A stretch of 64,000 nucleotides of DNA, from the NCBI RefSeq assembly GCF_900520355.1, contig NZ_LS999521.1, positions 1,922,001-1,986,000 on the forward strand. The letters run 5' to 3'. This document shows, piece after piece, positions 8,230-15,514 of the stretch; position 1 is the stretch's first letter, and every line of letters begins with the position of its first letter. The position numbers and the translations under genes are program-made. The notes below the pieces were generated by a model. It searched no databases. It was not told the DNA's origin and was given only the letters and a program-made list of their open reading frames with translations. The stretch is from Acinetobacter calcoaceticus. GTDB lineage: Bacteria; Pseudomonadota; Gammaproteobacteria; Pseudomonadales; Moraxellaceae.

Positions 8230-8997
8230 ATGCAAAAATTATTTAAGGATAGAAAAGTTCTAATTACGGGTGCTGGTAACGGTATTGGTGCCGCAATTGC
8301 AGAGCATCTTGCCCAGTTAGGTGCGACAGTTGCGCTAATAGATTTTAATTGCAATCTATTGGTCGCTAAGCATCAAGAGTTGGCAGATAAAGGCTATCAC
8401 GTCAGTTCATTTTGTGCTGATATTGCTAATTATGAAGCTTGTCAGGCTGCCTATGAATATTTTTATAACGAAATAGGCTTTATTGATACTTTAGTAAACA
8501 ATGCTGGGATTTCACCAAAGCATCAAGGACATGCCCATAAAATCTGGCAATTATCTCCGGAAGAATGGCAACGGGTAGTAGATGTTAACTTAAATGGATC
8601 TTTTAATTTGATTCGTATTTTAGTTCCTCAGATGATTAAACATAAGTTTGGAAAAATTATTAATACATCGTCAGTTGCTGCAAATGCATATCTTCCTGTG
8701 GTTGCTTGCCACTACAGTGCAACAAAAGCTGCAATTATTGGCTTAACTCGACACTTGGCTGGAGAGCTGGGTGCTTACAACATTCATGTAAACGCAATTG
8801 CACCCGGACGCATAGAAACGCCTATGGTTTTAGAAGTAGGCAATCAAGTAAACCAACATGTGATTGATGATACGCCTTTAGGCCGATTAGGTTCCCCGAC
8901 AGAAGTCGCAAAAGTCGTAGAATTTCTGGCTTCAAATGACAGTAGTTTCGTCACTGGACAAGTGATTGATATAGCAGGTGGTTGGCTCATGCGATAA
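8230..8997 (+). CDS. Short-chain dehydrogenase/reductase
   Basis: This 255-residue classical SDR has the cofactor motif TGAGNGIG (residues 14-21) and NNAG (about 92-95). The catalytic Ser lies in the TSSVAAN segment, and YSATK (Tyr about 160) completes the active site. An Asp after the second beta strand (DFN, about residue 38) favours NAD(H) over NADP(H). The C-terminal TGQVIDIAGGW is typical. It probably interconverts an alcohol and a ketone in the same pathway as the neighbouring MHS transporter and alcohol dehydrogenase; the substrate is unknown. A GGAG precedes the ATG. Confidence 0.85.
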   Translation: MQKLFKDRKVLITGAGNGIGAAIAEHLAQLGATVALIDFNCNLLVAKHQELADKGYHVSSFCADIANYEACQAAYEYFYNEIGFIDTLVNNAGISPKHQGHAHKIWQLSPEEWQRVVDVNLNGSFNLIRILVPQMIKHKFGKIINTSSVAANAYLPVVACHYSATKAAIIGLTRHLAGELGAYNIHVNAIAPGRIETPMVLEVGNQVNQHVIDDTPLGRLGSPTEVAKVVEFLASNDSSFVTGQVIDIAGGWLMR

Positions 8998-9021
8998 AAA
9001 AGGGAGAAGTCTCCCTTTTTT
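8996..9021. terminator. Bidirectional terminator between SDR and alcohol dehydrogenase genes
   Basis: An A-run, GGGAGA, a short AG loop, TCTCCC and a T-run form a symmetric hairpin between the two convergent stop codons. It can end both transcripts. Confidence 0.85.
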
Positions 9022-9023
9022 CT

Positions 9024-10106
9024 TTAGCAATAATGATTGGTTTTTATTATTGCCTGTTTCAGGTTTTCTTTATTCAGAGGAGGTTCAAAGTTTTTACTAT
9101 AGTCATTTTGCAGTGTATGCATAATGATCGTTTCTAACATAGAATCACTGATCTCTTGATGATATCCCAGTTCAGCAATTGTGGTCGGTAAATCAACAGA
9201 TTTAAGAAAATTAATCAGCTCAATAATAAAAATATGCTCTCTATTTTCTAATACAGCTTGAACAACGGTACCATAAGCCACTAACTCTCCATGTAAATTG
9301 GTAGCCAGTTCTGGAATGGCTGTTAAACCCCTTATAAGAGCATGTGCTAAAGATAAGCCGCCACTTTCAAAGCCTAAACCACTTAAAAGTACTGTCGACT
9401 CAACGACTCGTTCAACTGAAGGGGTAATATGGTGCTGTTTGACATCTTCATACGCTATTTTTCCCCATGTGATGAGATTACTATAAGTATTATTTGCTAA
9501 TAATAATGCTGTTTCTAAAGGTGGTGTCGAAAATGAATTCAGGCCATGTGAATTTTTACATTGGTTTACTTCAAACATTTTACTAATAGCATCCCCAATA
9601 CCCGCAGCAAAAAAGCGAGCAGGCGCCTTTACTATGGTATCTAGATCAACTAATACAATATCTGGGTTTCGATTTGTTTTTTCTACACCTTGAACCTTAT
9701 GATTCGCATCATAAACAATTATGAGCCTACTTGTAGGGGCATCGCTAGACGCGACTGTAGGGCAAATAATAATGGCTATATTTAATTTTTTTGAAATACC
9801 TTTAGTGGTATCCATTGCTTTACCGCCACCTAGTGCAATAATGGAATCGATATCGTGTTGTTCCATACTACGACTAAGTCGCTCAATCGTTTCATAGGTA
9901 CATTCGCCAGGAAACTTATAGCTAATAAAATCTAAATTTGACTGCTTAAGCGACATAGTGACTTTATCTAAAATAGGTCCCTCAATAGCTGGATCATAAA
10001 TAATTCCAGTTTTTTTAAATTGGTGTCTTGTTGCAATATCACCAATATTTCTTAGAGCATGTTCACCTTGAATATATTCACCAGGAAATCCCATTATTTT
10101 TAACAT
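9024..10106 (-). CDS. Iron-containing alcohol dehydrogenase (glycerol dehydrogenase-like)
   Basis: This 360-residue protein fits the GldA-type branch of the iron/zinc alcohol dehydrogenase family. It has the nucleotide-binding ALGGGKAMDTTKG segment (about residues 91-103), PTVASSDAPTS (about 116-126), and metal ligands in GIGDAISK (Asp about 168), LAHALIRG (His about 252) and LHGELVAYG (His about 270). It likely oxidises a polyol or hydroxyketone with NAD. It is transcribed on the opposite strand to the SDR and downstream of the cupin gene, with a terminator-like hairpin in the gap. Substrate is not determinable here. Confidence 0.82.
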   Translation of the reverse strand: MLKIMGFPGEYIQGEHALRNIGDIATRHQFKKTGIIYDPAIEGPILDKVTMSLKQSNLDFISYKFPGECTYETIERLSRSMEQHDIDSIIALGGGKAMDTTKGISKKLNIAIIICPTVASSDAPTSRLIIVYDANHKVQGVEKTNRNPDIVLVDLDTIVKAPARFFAAGIGDAISKMFEVNQCKNSHGLNSFSTPPLETALLLANNTYSNLITWGKIAYEDVKQHHITPSVERVVESTVLLSGLGFESGGLSLAHALIRGLTAIPELATNLHGELVAYGTVVQAVLENREHIFIIELINFLKSVDLPTTIAELGYHQEISDSMLETIIMHTLQNDYSKNFEPPLNKENLKQAIIKTNHYC

Positions 10107-10153
10107 ATCTAATCCTTTAATAAACTTGGTTAATTTTCAGTAGTAGAAAAGAC

Positions 10154-10184
10154 AAAATGCCAATCACTTTACGAATTGGCATTT
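10154..10184 (-). terminator. Terminator-like hairpin after the cupin gene
   Basis: AAATGCCAAT and ATTGGCATTT form a 10-bp stem on the minus strand just after the cupin stop codon. Partial read-through into the alcohol dehydrogenase gene is possible. Confidence 0.6.
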
Positions 10185-10202
10185 CTTTATAAAAGGCAGT
10201 TA

Positions 10203-10751
10203 CTATCGGATGATTTTTTCTAATTCACTTTCAGGAATGCCAATATTTTTATAATGTTCTCGTGTGGCTTCTAATTTAGTAAACACATCTTCATAACCTA
10301 CAGCTTTTCCAAATGGGTCTACATATGTATAGCCGCCATGCACGATAAATAGCGTAATCATTTCAGTAACATCTTCAGGTACGAAAAGAGTATGGGTTTC
10401 GCCAGGTGGTTCGTAAGCAAATGATTTTTCTTCTGCAATCCAATCATGCTCAAGATAATACCAACGACCTTTAAGTACGAATGCATGTACTGCTCCGGTA
10501 TGACGATGTCTAGATAACACACCACTTTTTCGAACACGTAATAAGTTTATGTAGTAACCAGAACTAGTATTTAAAAGCAGAGGTTTAAAACTTACAGAGT
10601 CAGAGGTAGGCACCCATAAATTATCGTCTTTCAAAGCCTCATCTAAAACGCCTGGAATTACAAGATCTGGCGACATATAGGGAACTTGTGGTAACTGAAA
10701 AGGCATAAGTTCTTCATTGGCTGAATAATCCGGATTTCTTTGCTGTAGCAT
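10203..10751 (-). CDS. Cupin dioxygenase-like protein (2,4'-dihydroxyacetophenone dioxygenase type)
   Basis: The start is the ATG at 10751, preceded by a strong AAGGAG; a longer reading to 10925 would run into the LysR gene and has no ribosome binding site. The 182-residue product has the cupin metal motif around SRHRHTGAVHAFVLKG (about residues 80-95), with three histidines, and a second motif PGETHTLFVPE (about 114-124). Its layout resembles the ChrR-like cupins annotated as 2,4'-dihydroxyacetophenone dioxygenases, which cleave a C-C bond next to a keto group. Whether this one is a dioxygenase or a binding or isomerase cupin is uncertain. It is divergent from the LysR gene, its probable regulator. 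Confidence 0.75.
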   Translation of the reverse strand: MLQQRNPDYSANEELMPFQLPQVPYMSPDLVIPGVLDEALKDDNLWVPTSDSVSFKPLLLNTSSGYYINLLRVRKSGVLSRHRHTGAVHAFVLKGRWYYLEHDWIAEEKSFAYEPPGETHTLFVPEDVTEMITLFIVHGGYTYVDPFGKAVGYEDVFTKLEATREHYKNIGIPESELEKIIR

Positions 10752-10917
10752 CACTTTCTCCTTGAAATAAAGCATTCCGATTGAGTTAGATACTAGCAAA
10801 AGCAATTTGATCGTAGATTGCGCCAAATTCAAACTACATGTGAATAACAGGCAAAGTTTATGTAAATTAAAAGCTGTTATATTCAAATTTACTCTAATGA
10901 TGTTTGAGAAAAATATT
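10752..10917. promoter_or_regulatory. Divergent control region, cupin / LysR
   Basis: This 166-bp gap separates two divergent genes. It contains an inverted repeat AATTTG (10804-10809) and CAAATT (10824-10829), spaced like a LysR-family binding site. The assignment rests on the position and symmetry only. Confidence 0.4.
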
Positions 10918-11823
10918 ATGGACAATTATCGACAACTGATGGCCTTTATTTGGGCATACGAACATGGAAGTTTTTCAGCAGCAGCAAGAGCAAATGATTT
11001 AACACCATCTGCAATTAGCAAGTTAATTAACCGGCTAGAAAATCGTTTAGGTGTGCGTCTTATTCAAAGAGGAGCCAGACAACTCACATTGACCGAAGAA
11101 GGCGTTGCATATTTAAAGAGTGCACGAAATGTTGTAGCTGCAATGAATGAGGCTGACTCTTTAGCTGAAGCATTTCCAACCCGTGTGAGTGGTGTTTTAA
11201 AAATTAGAACGATGCCAACTTTTGCACAACATCAAATTTTACCTTGGTTACCTGAGTTTCTAGATAATTATCCATCCTTAAGTGTAGATTTTGAGTTGAA
11301 TGCGGTATATCAGGATGATTTTGATCGTGGTGTTGATATCGCAATTTATGGAGGGATACTTCCATCTTCATCAAGAATTGCAACTCGAATTGGAGATAGT
11401 GAGTGGATAACCTGTGCTTCACCCCAATATCTCGAAAAATATGGAACACCTAAACACCCTCAAGAATTGTTACAGCATCGTTGTTTTCACTTTAATTTTT
11501 CAAGTAGTTGGAATAATTGGGACTTTGTTGAAAATAATGAAAGTTTTATTGTTCCTGTCAAACCGATCGCATCCTTTTCTCAAGGGACTTTTTTGAGAGA
11601 TCTTGCATTAAGAGGAGAAGGGATAGTAAGACTAGCGGATTACCATATTGGTGAAGATATAAAACTTGGAAGACTGACACCAATTCTGGGGAATTTTCGC
11701 TCTGGAATAACTGAACCTCAGTATATTATTTATGCAAATCGAAAACTTCAAAGCCCTAGAATTAAGTGTTTTATTCAATTTTTACAGCAAAAAACCAAAA
11801 ATAAACCGTGGCGAATTCACTAA
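10918..11823 (+). CDS. LysR-family transcriptional regulator
   Basis: The start chosen is the ATG at 10918 (MDNYRQLMAFIW), because the LysR helix-turn-helix should begin within about five residues of the N-terminus; in-frame codons further upstream give an atypical extension. The product is 301 residues, the usual family length. The winged helix-turn-helix covers residues 5-60 (SFSAAARANDLTPSAISKLI then NRLENRLG). The rest is the periplasmic-binding-protein-like effector domain. It is divergent from the cupin gene and probably controls it and perhaps the other catabolic genes nearby. Confidence 0.88.
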   Translation: MDNYRQLMAFIWAYEHGSFSAAARANDLTPSAISKLINRLENRLGVRLIQRGARQLTLTEEGVAYLKSARNVVAAMNEADSLAEAFPTRVSGVLKIRTMPTFAQHQILPWLPEFLDNYPSLSVDFELNAVYQDDFDRGVDIAIYGGILPSSSRIATRIGDSEWITCASPQYLEKYGTPKHPQELLQHRCFHFNFSSSWNNWDFVENNESFIVPVKPIASFSQGTFLRDLALRGEGIVRLADYHIGEDIKLGRLTPILGNFRSGITEPQYIIYANRKLQSPRIKCFIQFLQQKTKNKPWRIH

Positions 11824-11847
11824 TATAAGTAGTAAAAGTTTTGATAG

Positions 11848-12084
11848 CTACGATTTCTGTTTGGCTTTTTGGCGTAAGACATACAAATATAAGCTTTCTA
11901 CTTTTTCACGTGCCCATGGTGTGGTACGTAAGAATCGCAATGATGATTTAACACTTGGATCTATGCAAAAACATCTAATTTCAATTTTACGACTTAAGCC
12001 TTCAAATCCACCGTAGTAATCCAATAATTCATCCAAAATGTCAGCAAGTTTTTTGCCGTGTAAAGGGTCATTGGAGGTGTTCAT
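11848..12084 (-). CDS. VF530-family DNA-binding protein
   Basis: This 78-residue protein starts MNTSNDPLHGKKLADILDEL and contains IEIRCF, DPSVKSSLRFLR and TPWAREKVESLY. These are the hallmark segments of the small VF530 (DUF2132) family, which folds as a DNA-binding helical domain found in many proteobacteria. Its biological role is not established. Its 3' end lies 24 bases from the end of the convergent LysR gene. The dif site lies about 270 bases upstream of its start. Confidence 0.88.
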   Translation of the reverse strand: MNTSNDPLHGKKLADILDELLDYYGGFEGLSRKIEIRCFCIDPSVKSSLRFLRTTPWAREKVESLYLYVLRQKAKQKS

Positions 12085-12351
12085 AATAGATCAACAATAT
12101 TTTGGGAGGCTATTATTATAACCTGAGCTAGTTGGTAAATGAGAGGGTTAGATTGATCTAAACAAGCCCTAGAGATTTGCTTAAATTTGTTGTGAAGCAA
12201 ATTGAGTAGAGGTTTGATTTACACATAACACATACTTTAGTTCGAACATACGTCTGATCAAACTATTGTGATTCAGTGAAGGTCAAATGTAGCCTTAGCA
12301 ACACCATAGAGTAGCGAAGCGTTATATATGGTATAGTTTCTCATATATCCT

Positions 12352-12379
12352 ATTTAACATAATATACATTATGCGAACA
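12352..12379 (-). other. dif: Chromosomal dif site (XerC/XerD recombination site)
   Basis: Read on the minus strand, the 28 bases match the E. coli dif sequence, as I recall it, at about 26 positions. They show a XerC-side arm ending CGCATAA, the identical central hexamer TGTATA, and the identical XerD arm TTATGTTAAAT. The only differences are in the outermost bases of the XerC arm. dif resolves chromosome dimers at the replication terminus, so this marks the terminus region. It lies in a 369-bp gene-free gap. Confidence 0.9.
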
Positions 12380-12453
12380 ATTATATAATTCCTTATTATG
12401 TGTTTAGTTCTATCAAGCTTTAGCTACATTTTCTTCTTGCTGTTGCCTTACCA

Positions 12454-12651
12454 TCACAGTTGTACGATAAAAAATATTGCTGCCATTGATGACAACGTCA
12501 CTAGAATAAAGATTTCTTTATTCAGATAATATTTATAAAACTCAAATAAATGTTGATGATCTTCATGAAATTTAACTACCTGCATACATGGCACCATTTG
12601 CTCAAGTCCATGATCAAATTTCTGTGACTCTAGAATTAAACGAATATTCAT
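12454..12651 (-). CDS. Small hypothetical protein or gene remnant
   Basis: This 65-residue reading frame ends in a hydrophobic segment (about residues 46-63) that could be a membrane anchor. GGAGA precedes the ATG by about 11 bases. The frame stays open for 20 residues upstream of the ATG (…VDARAGDKST), so it may be the remains of a longer gene. It is not recognised. It lies beside dif in AT-rich DNA and may be non-functional. Confidence 0.25.
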   Translation of the reverse strand: MNIRLILESQKFDHGLEQMVPCMQVVKFHEDHQHLFEFYKYYLNKEIFILVTLSSMAAIFFIVQL

Positions 12652-13319
12652 TGTGCTTTTGTCTCCAGCACGTGCATCTACTTTGAGTAATTTTCCTTTA
12701 GATGTTGTATTTGAATACTACTTATTAGGCTTTTTCTCTAGCCCATATTTCTACCTGATATAGTTTTATTTTAAAAAATCGTACATGATTATATTCCAAG
12801 AAGAATTTTAATAAGCCTTAGAAAGCTAAAATTAGCTTTTGCACCTTAATATATTTAAAATGTGTAATAATTTTTAAATTATGTCTATGTAGTGATCACT
12901 TTTGAAAAATAATTTAATTTCCACTTTGTAATTAAAAGGCGTAATTAATCACATTTTAAATAAAATTAGCATCTTGCTTCTCTGAAATTTATTTTAGATA
13001 CAAATGCTAAAATTATAAAAAATAAATTATATATTTATTAAATATTTAACCATATATCATTTAATTCTTTATTTTTATTGAATTCTTTTATAAAAATAAA
13101 ATTCATAAATATCAATAACTTAACTTTGTATTGGAGGTTTTACAGTCCTGTAATTATTAATATTAGAATAATTTTAACCATTACATTATTTAATGTAATT
13201 AATGTGATTTATATCACATAGAAATTAATAATTTTTATTGGTTTAAAGTTAATGATTGTTTTTAAATTAAAAATATTGTATCAAATATATATAAACTATT
13301 TTATAAATAGGCATATAAA
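12652..13319. other. AT-rich gene-free stretch before the fimbrial region
   Basis: About 670 bases with very low GC and no convincing ORF, RNA gene or strong hairpin. It may carry regulatory sites for the mini-subunit gene that follows, but none can be assigned. Confidence 0.5.
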
Positions 13320-13610
13320 ATGAAAAATAATATTTTTAAACTTCTTATTCTGATGGTGCTTTCTACTTCCCCACTATTTTGTTATGCAAATAACACAATA
13401 ATGATAAGAGGAAATATTGTTGAAGATACATGTTCAACAGAACGTAGCGAGATAGAATGTGTTGAGGTAAATAATTTAAATATTAAACTTGATAGTGAAT
13501 ATTTAAACAAAAATAGTCTTTCTAACTTAGCTCAACATAATGAGAAAATGGACACTAGCATTGAAAGCATAGGTTCTAACCACAAAGTCGTGCTTATCAA
13601 CTATCATTAA
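13320..13610 (+). CDS. Short secreted fimbrial-subunit-like protein
   Basis: This 96-residue protein has a clear signal peptide (cleavage likely after CYA, residue 23). Then comes an opening like a chaperone-usher subunit: MIRGNIVEDTC matches the layout of FimA below (ITINGLVTDKTC). It has two cysteines, and the C-terminus VVLINYH has the penultimate Tyr shared by the major subunit (IIYQ) and the tip protein (IEYD). At about 73 mature residues it is half the normal pilin length, so it could be a mini-subunit, an assembly terminator or a shrunken pilin remnant. It lies 490 bases upstream of the operon with its own terminator. Confidence 0.55.
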   Translation: MKNNIFKLLILMVLSTSPLFCYANNTIMIRGNIVEDTCSTERSEIECVEVNNLNIKLDSEYLNKNSLSNLAQHNEKMDTSIESIGSNHKVVLINYH

Positions 13611-14103
13611 CTTAATTAAGTATAGTATTTGAAGCTCTTTGTACAATAAGCATGATTAAAGAGTGATTTGTCGTACTCATCGCACATTTTGATGAAATAA
13701 TAGATAAATCACTCTTTTTCTATAAAAAGTGACTATTTGTATGTTTTTTCTGTATACATATGTACAATTTATTCTATATAATTGTATTGTAAGAATTTAA
13801 GCTTATTTTTCACATAAATTGTTCAATTCTTTTCTCTTTACATAGTGTTCTTATGTAACTTGCTTTTTTCCGTAGTGTCCCTTTTTATAAAATAAAAAAC
13901 CTTTTATAAACAGCTATATAAGCTATTACTTCTCGTTCTATATGCCAAATACAAAATGTGATTCAATTAAAATTATGAAAAAATAATGTGATCTAGTTTG
14001 CATTTTGTTTGAGAAGTGTTAAGATCGCCGCATTACTTTTCAAGATGTCAAACACTGGAAAAGTAAGGAAATAAACTTTTATCCAGACTTTTGAGAAAAC
14101 ACT
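13611..14103 (+). promoter_or_regulatory. Upstream region of the fimbrial operon
   Basis: The 493-base gap holds the terminator of the mini-subunit gene and then AT-rich DNA leading to the major pilin ATG. No invertible-element repeats were seen, so FimB/FimE-type phase inversion is not indicated. The promoter itself was not located with confidence. Confidence 0.4.
13658..13719 (+). terminator. Terminator after the mini-subunit gene
   Basis: AAAGAGTGATTT (13658-13669) and AAATCACTCTTT (13706-13717) form a perfect 12-bp stem ending in T residues. It separates the small upstream gene from the fimbrial operon. Confidence 0.75.
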
Positions 14104-14637
14104 ATGAAAAAACTTGCTTTGATCGCTGCTCTTTCGGTTGTAGGGATTGCGAATGCTCAAGCTGCTGATGGTACAATTACAATTAATGGTTTAGTTACAG
14201 ACAAAACTTGTGACATCGTTACCCCAGCTGGTAAAGACTTCACAGTTACTCTTCCAACTGTTTCTAAACAAACTTTAGCTGTTGCTGGGGATGTTGCTGG
14301 TCGTACTCCTTTCCAAATCAACTTAGCTAACTGTTCACAAGGTAAAGTGGCTACTTACTTCGAACCAGGTGCAACTGTTGACTTTAATACTGGTCGTTTA
14401 CTTAACCAAGACGCTACTGGTGCTAAAAACGTTAACGTTCAACTTTTAGGTAACAACAACAACTTCATCCCAGTACTTGCTGCGGGTGCAAATGGTGCTC
14501 AAGCTAACTCTCAATGGGTTGACGTAGCTGAAGGCGCAAGTGCTGACCTTAACTACTATGCTGAATACTATGCAACTGGCGCTTCTACTGCTGGTAAAGT
14601 AACTACTTCTGTTCAATACACAATTATCTATCAATAA
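14104..14637 (+). CDS. Major fimbrial subunit (FimA/type 1 pilin family)
   Basis: This 177-residue protein has a signal peptide ending AQA (residue 20). The mature pilin has a hydrophobic N-terminal donor strand (GTITINGLV), two cysteines (in DKTCDI and ANCSQG) for the single disulphide, and a C-terminal strand ending YTIIYQ with the penultimate Tyr. These are the features of chaperone-usher pilins assembled by donor-strand exchange. It is the first gene of a pilin-chaperone-usher-adhesin operon. Codon use is strongly biased, suiting high expression. It is not CsuA/B, whose operon order differs. Confidence 0.9.
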   Translation: MKKLALIAALSVVGIANAQAADGTITINGLVTDKTCDIVTPAGKDFTVTLPTVSKQTLAVAGDVAGRTPFQINLANCSQGKVATYFEPGATVDFNTGRLLNQDATGAKNVNVQLLGNNNNFIPVLAAGANGAQANSQWVDVAEGASADLNYYAEYYATGASTAGKVTTSVQYTIIYQ

Positions 14638-14648
14638 TTAATTGATAG

Positions 14649-14684
14649 CGGGGTTTCTATGTTCGCATGGAAGCCCTGTTTTGT
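14649..14684 (+). terminator. Attenuator hairpin between pilin and chaperone genes
   Basis: A stem of about 12 bp with a TTCG tetraloop (14662-14665) is followed by TTTTGT. It would let most transcripts end after the pilin gene, giving excess major subunit over chaperone and usher, and would also protect the pilin mRNA end. Confidence 0.7.
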
Positions 14685-14724
14685 GTAACACCTTCCCGAA
14701 TCTTTCTTGGTTGAGAATTCTGAA

Positions 14725-15456
14725 ATGAAATTGAACAGTTATAATTTTTTGTTAGGTTTGGCATTTGCTTCAGCGGTTGTCGCACCTGCTACTCAAGCAG
14801 AAATTGTAATTCATGGCACCCGTGTAATTTATCCGTCGGATGCTAGAGAAGTTACGCTACAAGTTAGCAATAACGGTTCAAAGCCAGCACTTGTCCAAGC
14901 TTGGATTGATGAAGGTGACCCAAAAAGTACACCAGACCAATCAAAAGTTCCTTTTATGATTGCTCCTCCTATTTCTCGTGTTGAAGCAACGAAAAGTCAG
15001 ACCCTCCGTATTACCGCTTTGCCAAATGCTTCTCAATTAAATCAGAAGCAAGAAACAGTTTTGTGGTTGAATATTTTAGATATTCCACCTAGACCTACTT
15101 CAAAAAGTGAAGATACGACACCTGATAATTTCCTGCAACTTGCAATTCGTTCACGTATTAAGTTCTTCTATCGTCCATCATCGATTAAAGAAGATGCGAA
15201 TTTAGCATCAGATAAGCTTCAATGGATTAAATCTGGTCAAAGTTTAACGGTAAAAAATCCAACTCCTTTTCATATCACGTTGACTTCTGTTTACCAAAAG
15301 GCAGGTGATAAAAAAGTTGATTTATTACCTCAAGGGCTAATGATTAAGCCTTTTTCTGAAGCGTCAGTTCAGCTTAAGAATGGCAATCTTCAAGATATGA
15401 GTTTTATTAATGTCAATGACTACGGTGGTCGAGTCGAACACCCAATAAAACTTTAG
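14725..15456 (+). CDS. Periplasmic fimbrial chaperone (PapD family)
   Basis: The chosen start is the ATG at 14725 (MKLNSYNF), which gives a good signal peptide ending TQA; the upstream TTG at 14707 adds a poor extension. The mature protein begins EIVIHGTRVIYP, as in PapD-like chaperones, with the conserved Arg near the N-terminus. The subunit-binding Lys lies in the TPFHITLTSVY area of domain 2, and DARE and LRITALP belong to domain 1. It caps pilin subunits in the periplasm and delivers them to the usher. At 243 residues it is of normal length. Confidence 0.9.
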   Translation: MKLNSYNFLLGLAFASAVVAPATQAEIVIHGTRVIYPSDAREVTLQVSNNGSKPALVQAWIDEGDPKSTPDQSKVPFMIAPPISRVEATKSQTLRITALPNASQLNQKQETVLWLNILDIPPRPTSKSEDTTPDNFLQLAIRSRIKFFYRPSSIKEDANLASDKLQWIKSGQSLTVKNPTPFHITLTSVYQKAGDKKVDLLPQGLMIKPFSEASVQLKNGNLQDMSFINVNDYGGRVEHPIKL

Positions 15457-15514
15457 TAATCAGATTTATCTTTTTAATAAATTTAAGCACCTATATGTGT
15501 AGGCGGACTTAGCT

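Noticed and set aside
10752..10925. N-terminal extension of the cupin gene to 10925
   Set aside because: No ribosome site, odd hydrophobic composition, and overlap with the LysR promoter and start. AAGGAG marks the ATG at 10751.
11732..12016. Plus-strand 94-residue frame over the LysR end
   Set aside because: It overlaps the LysR 3' end and lies antisense to the VF530-family gene, which has strong family support.
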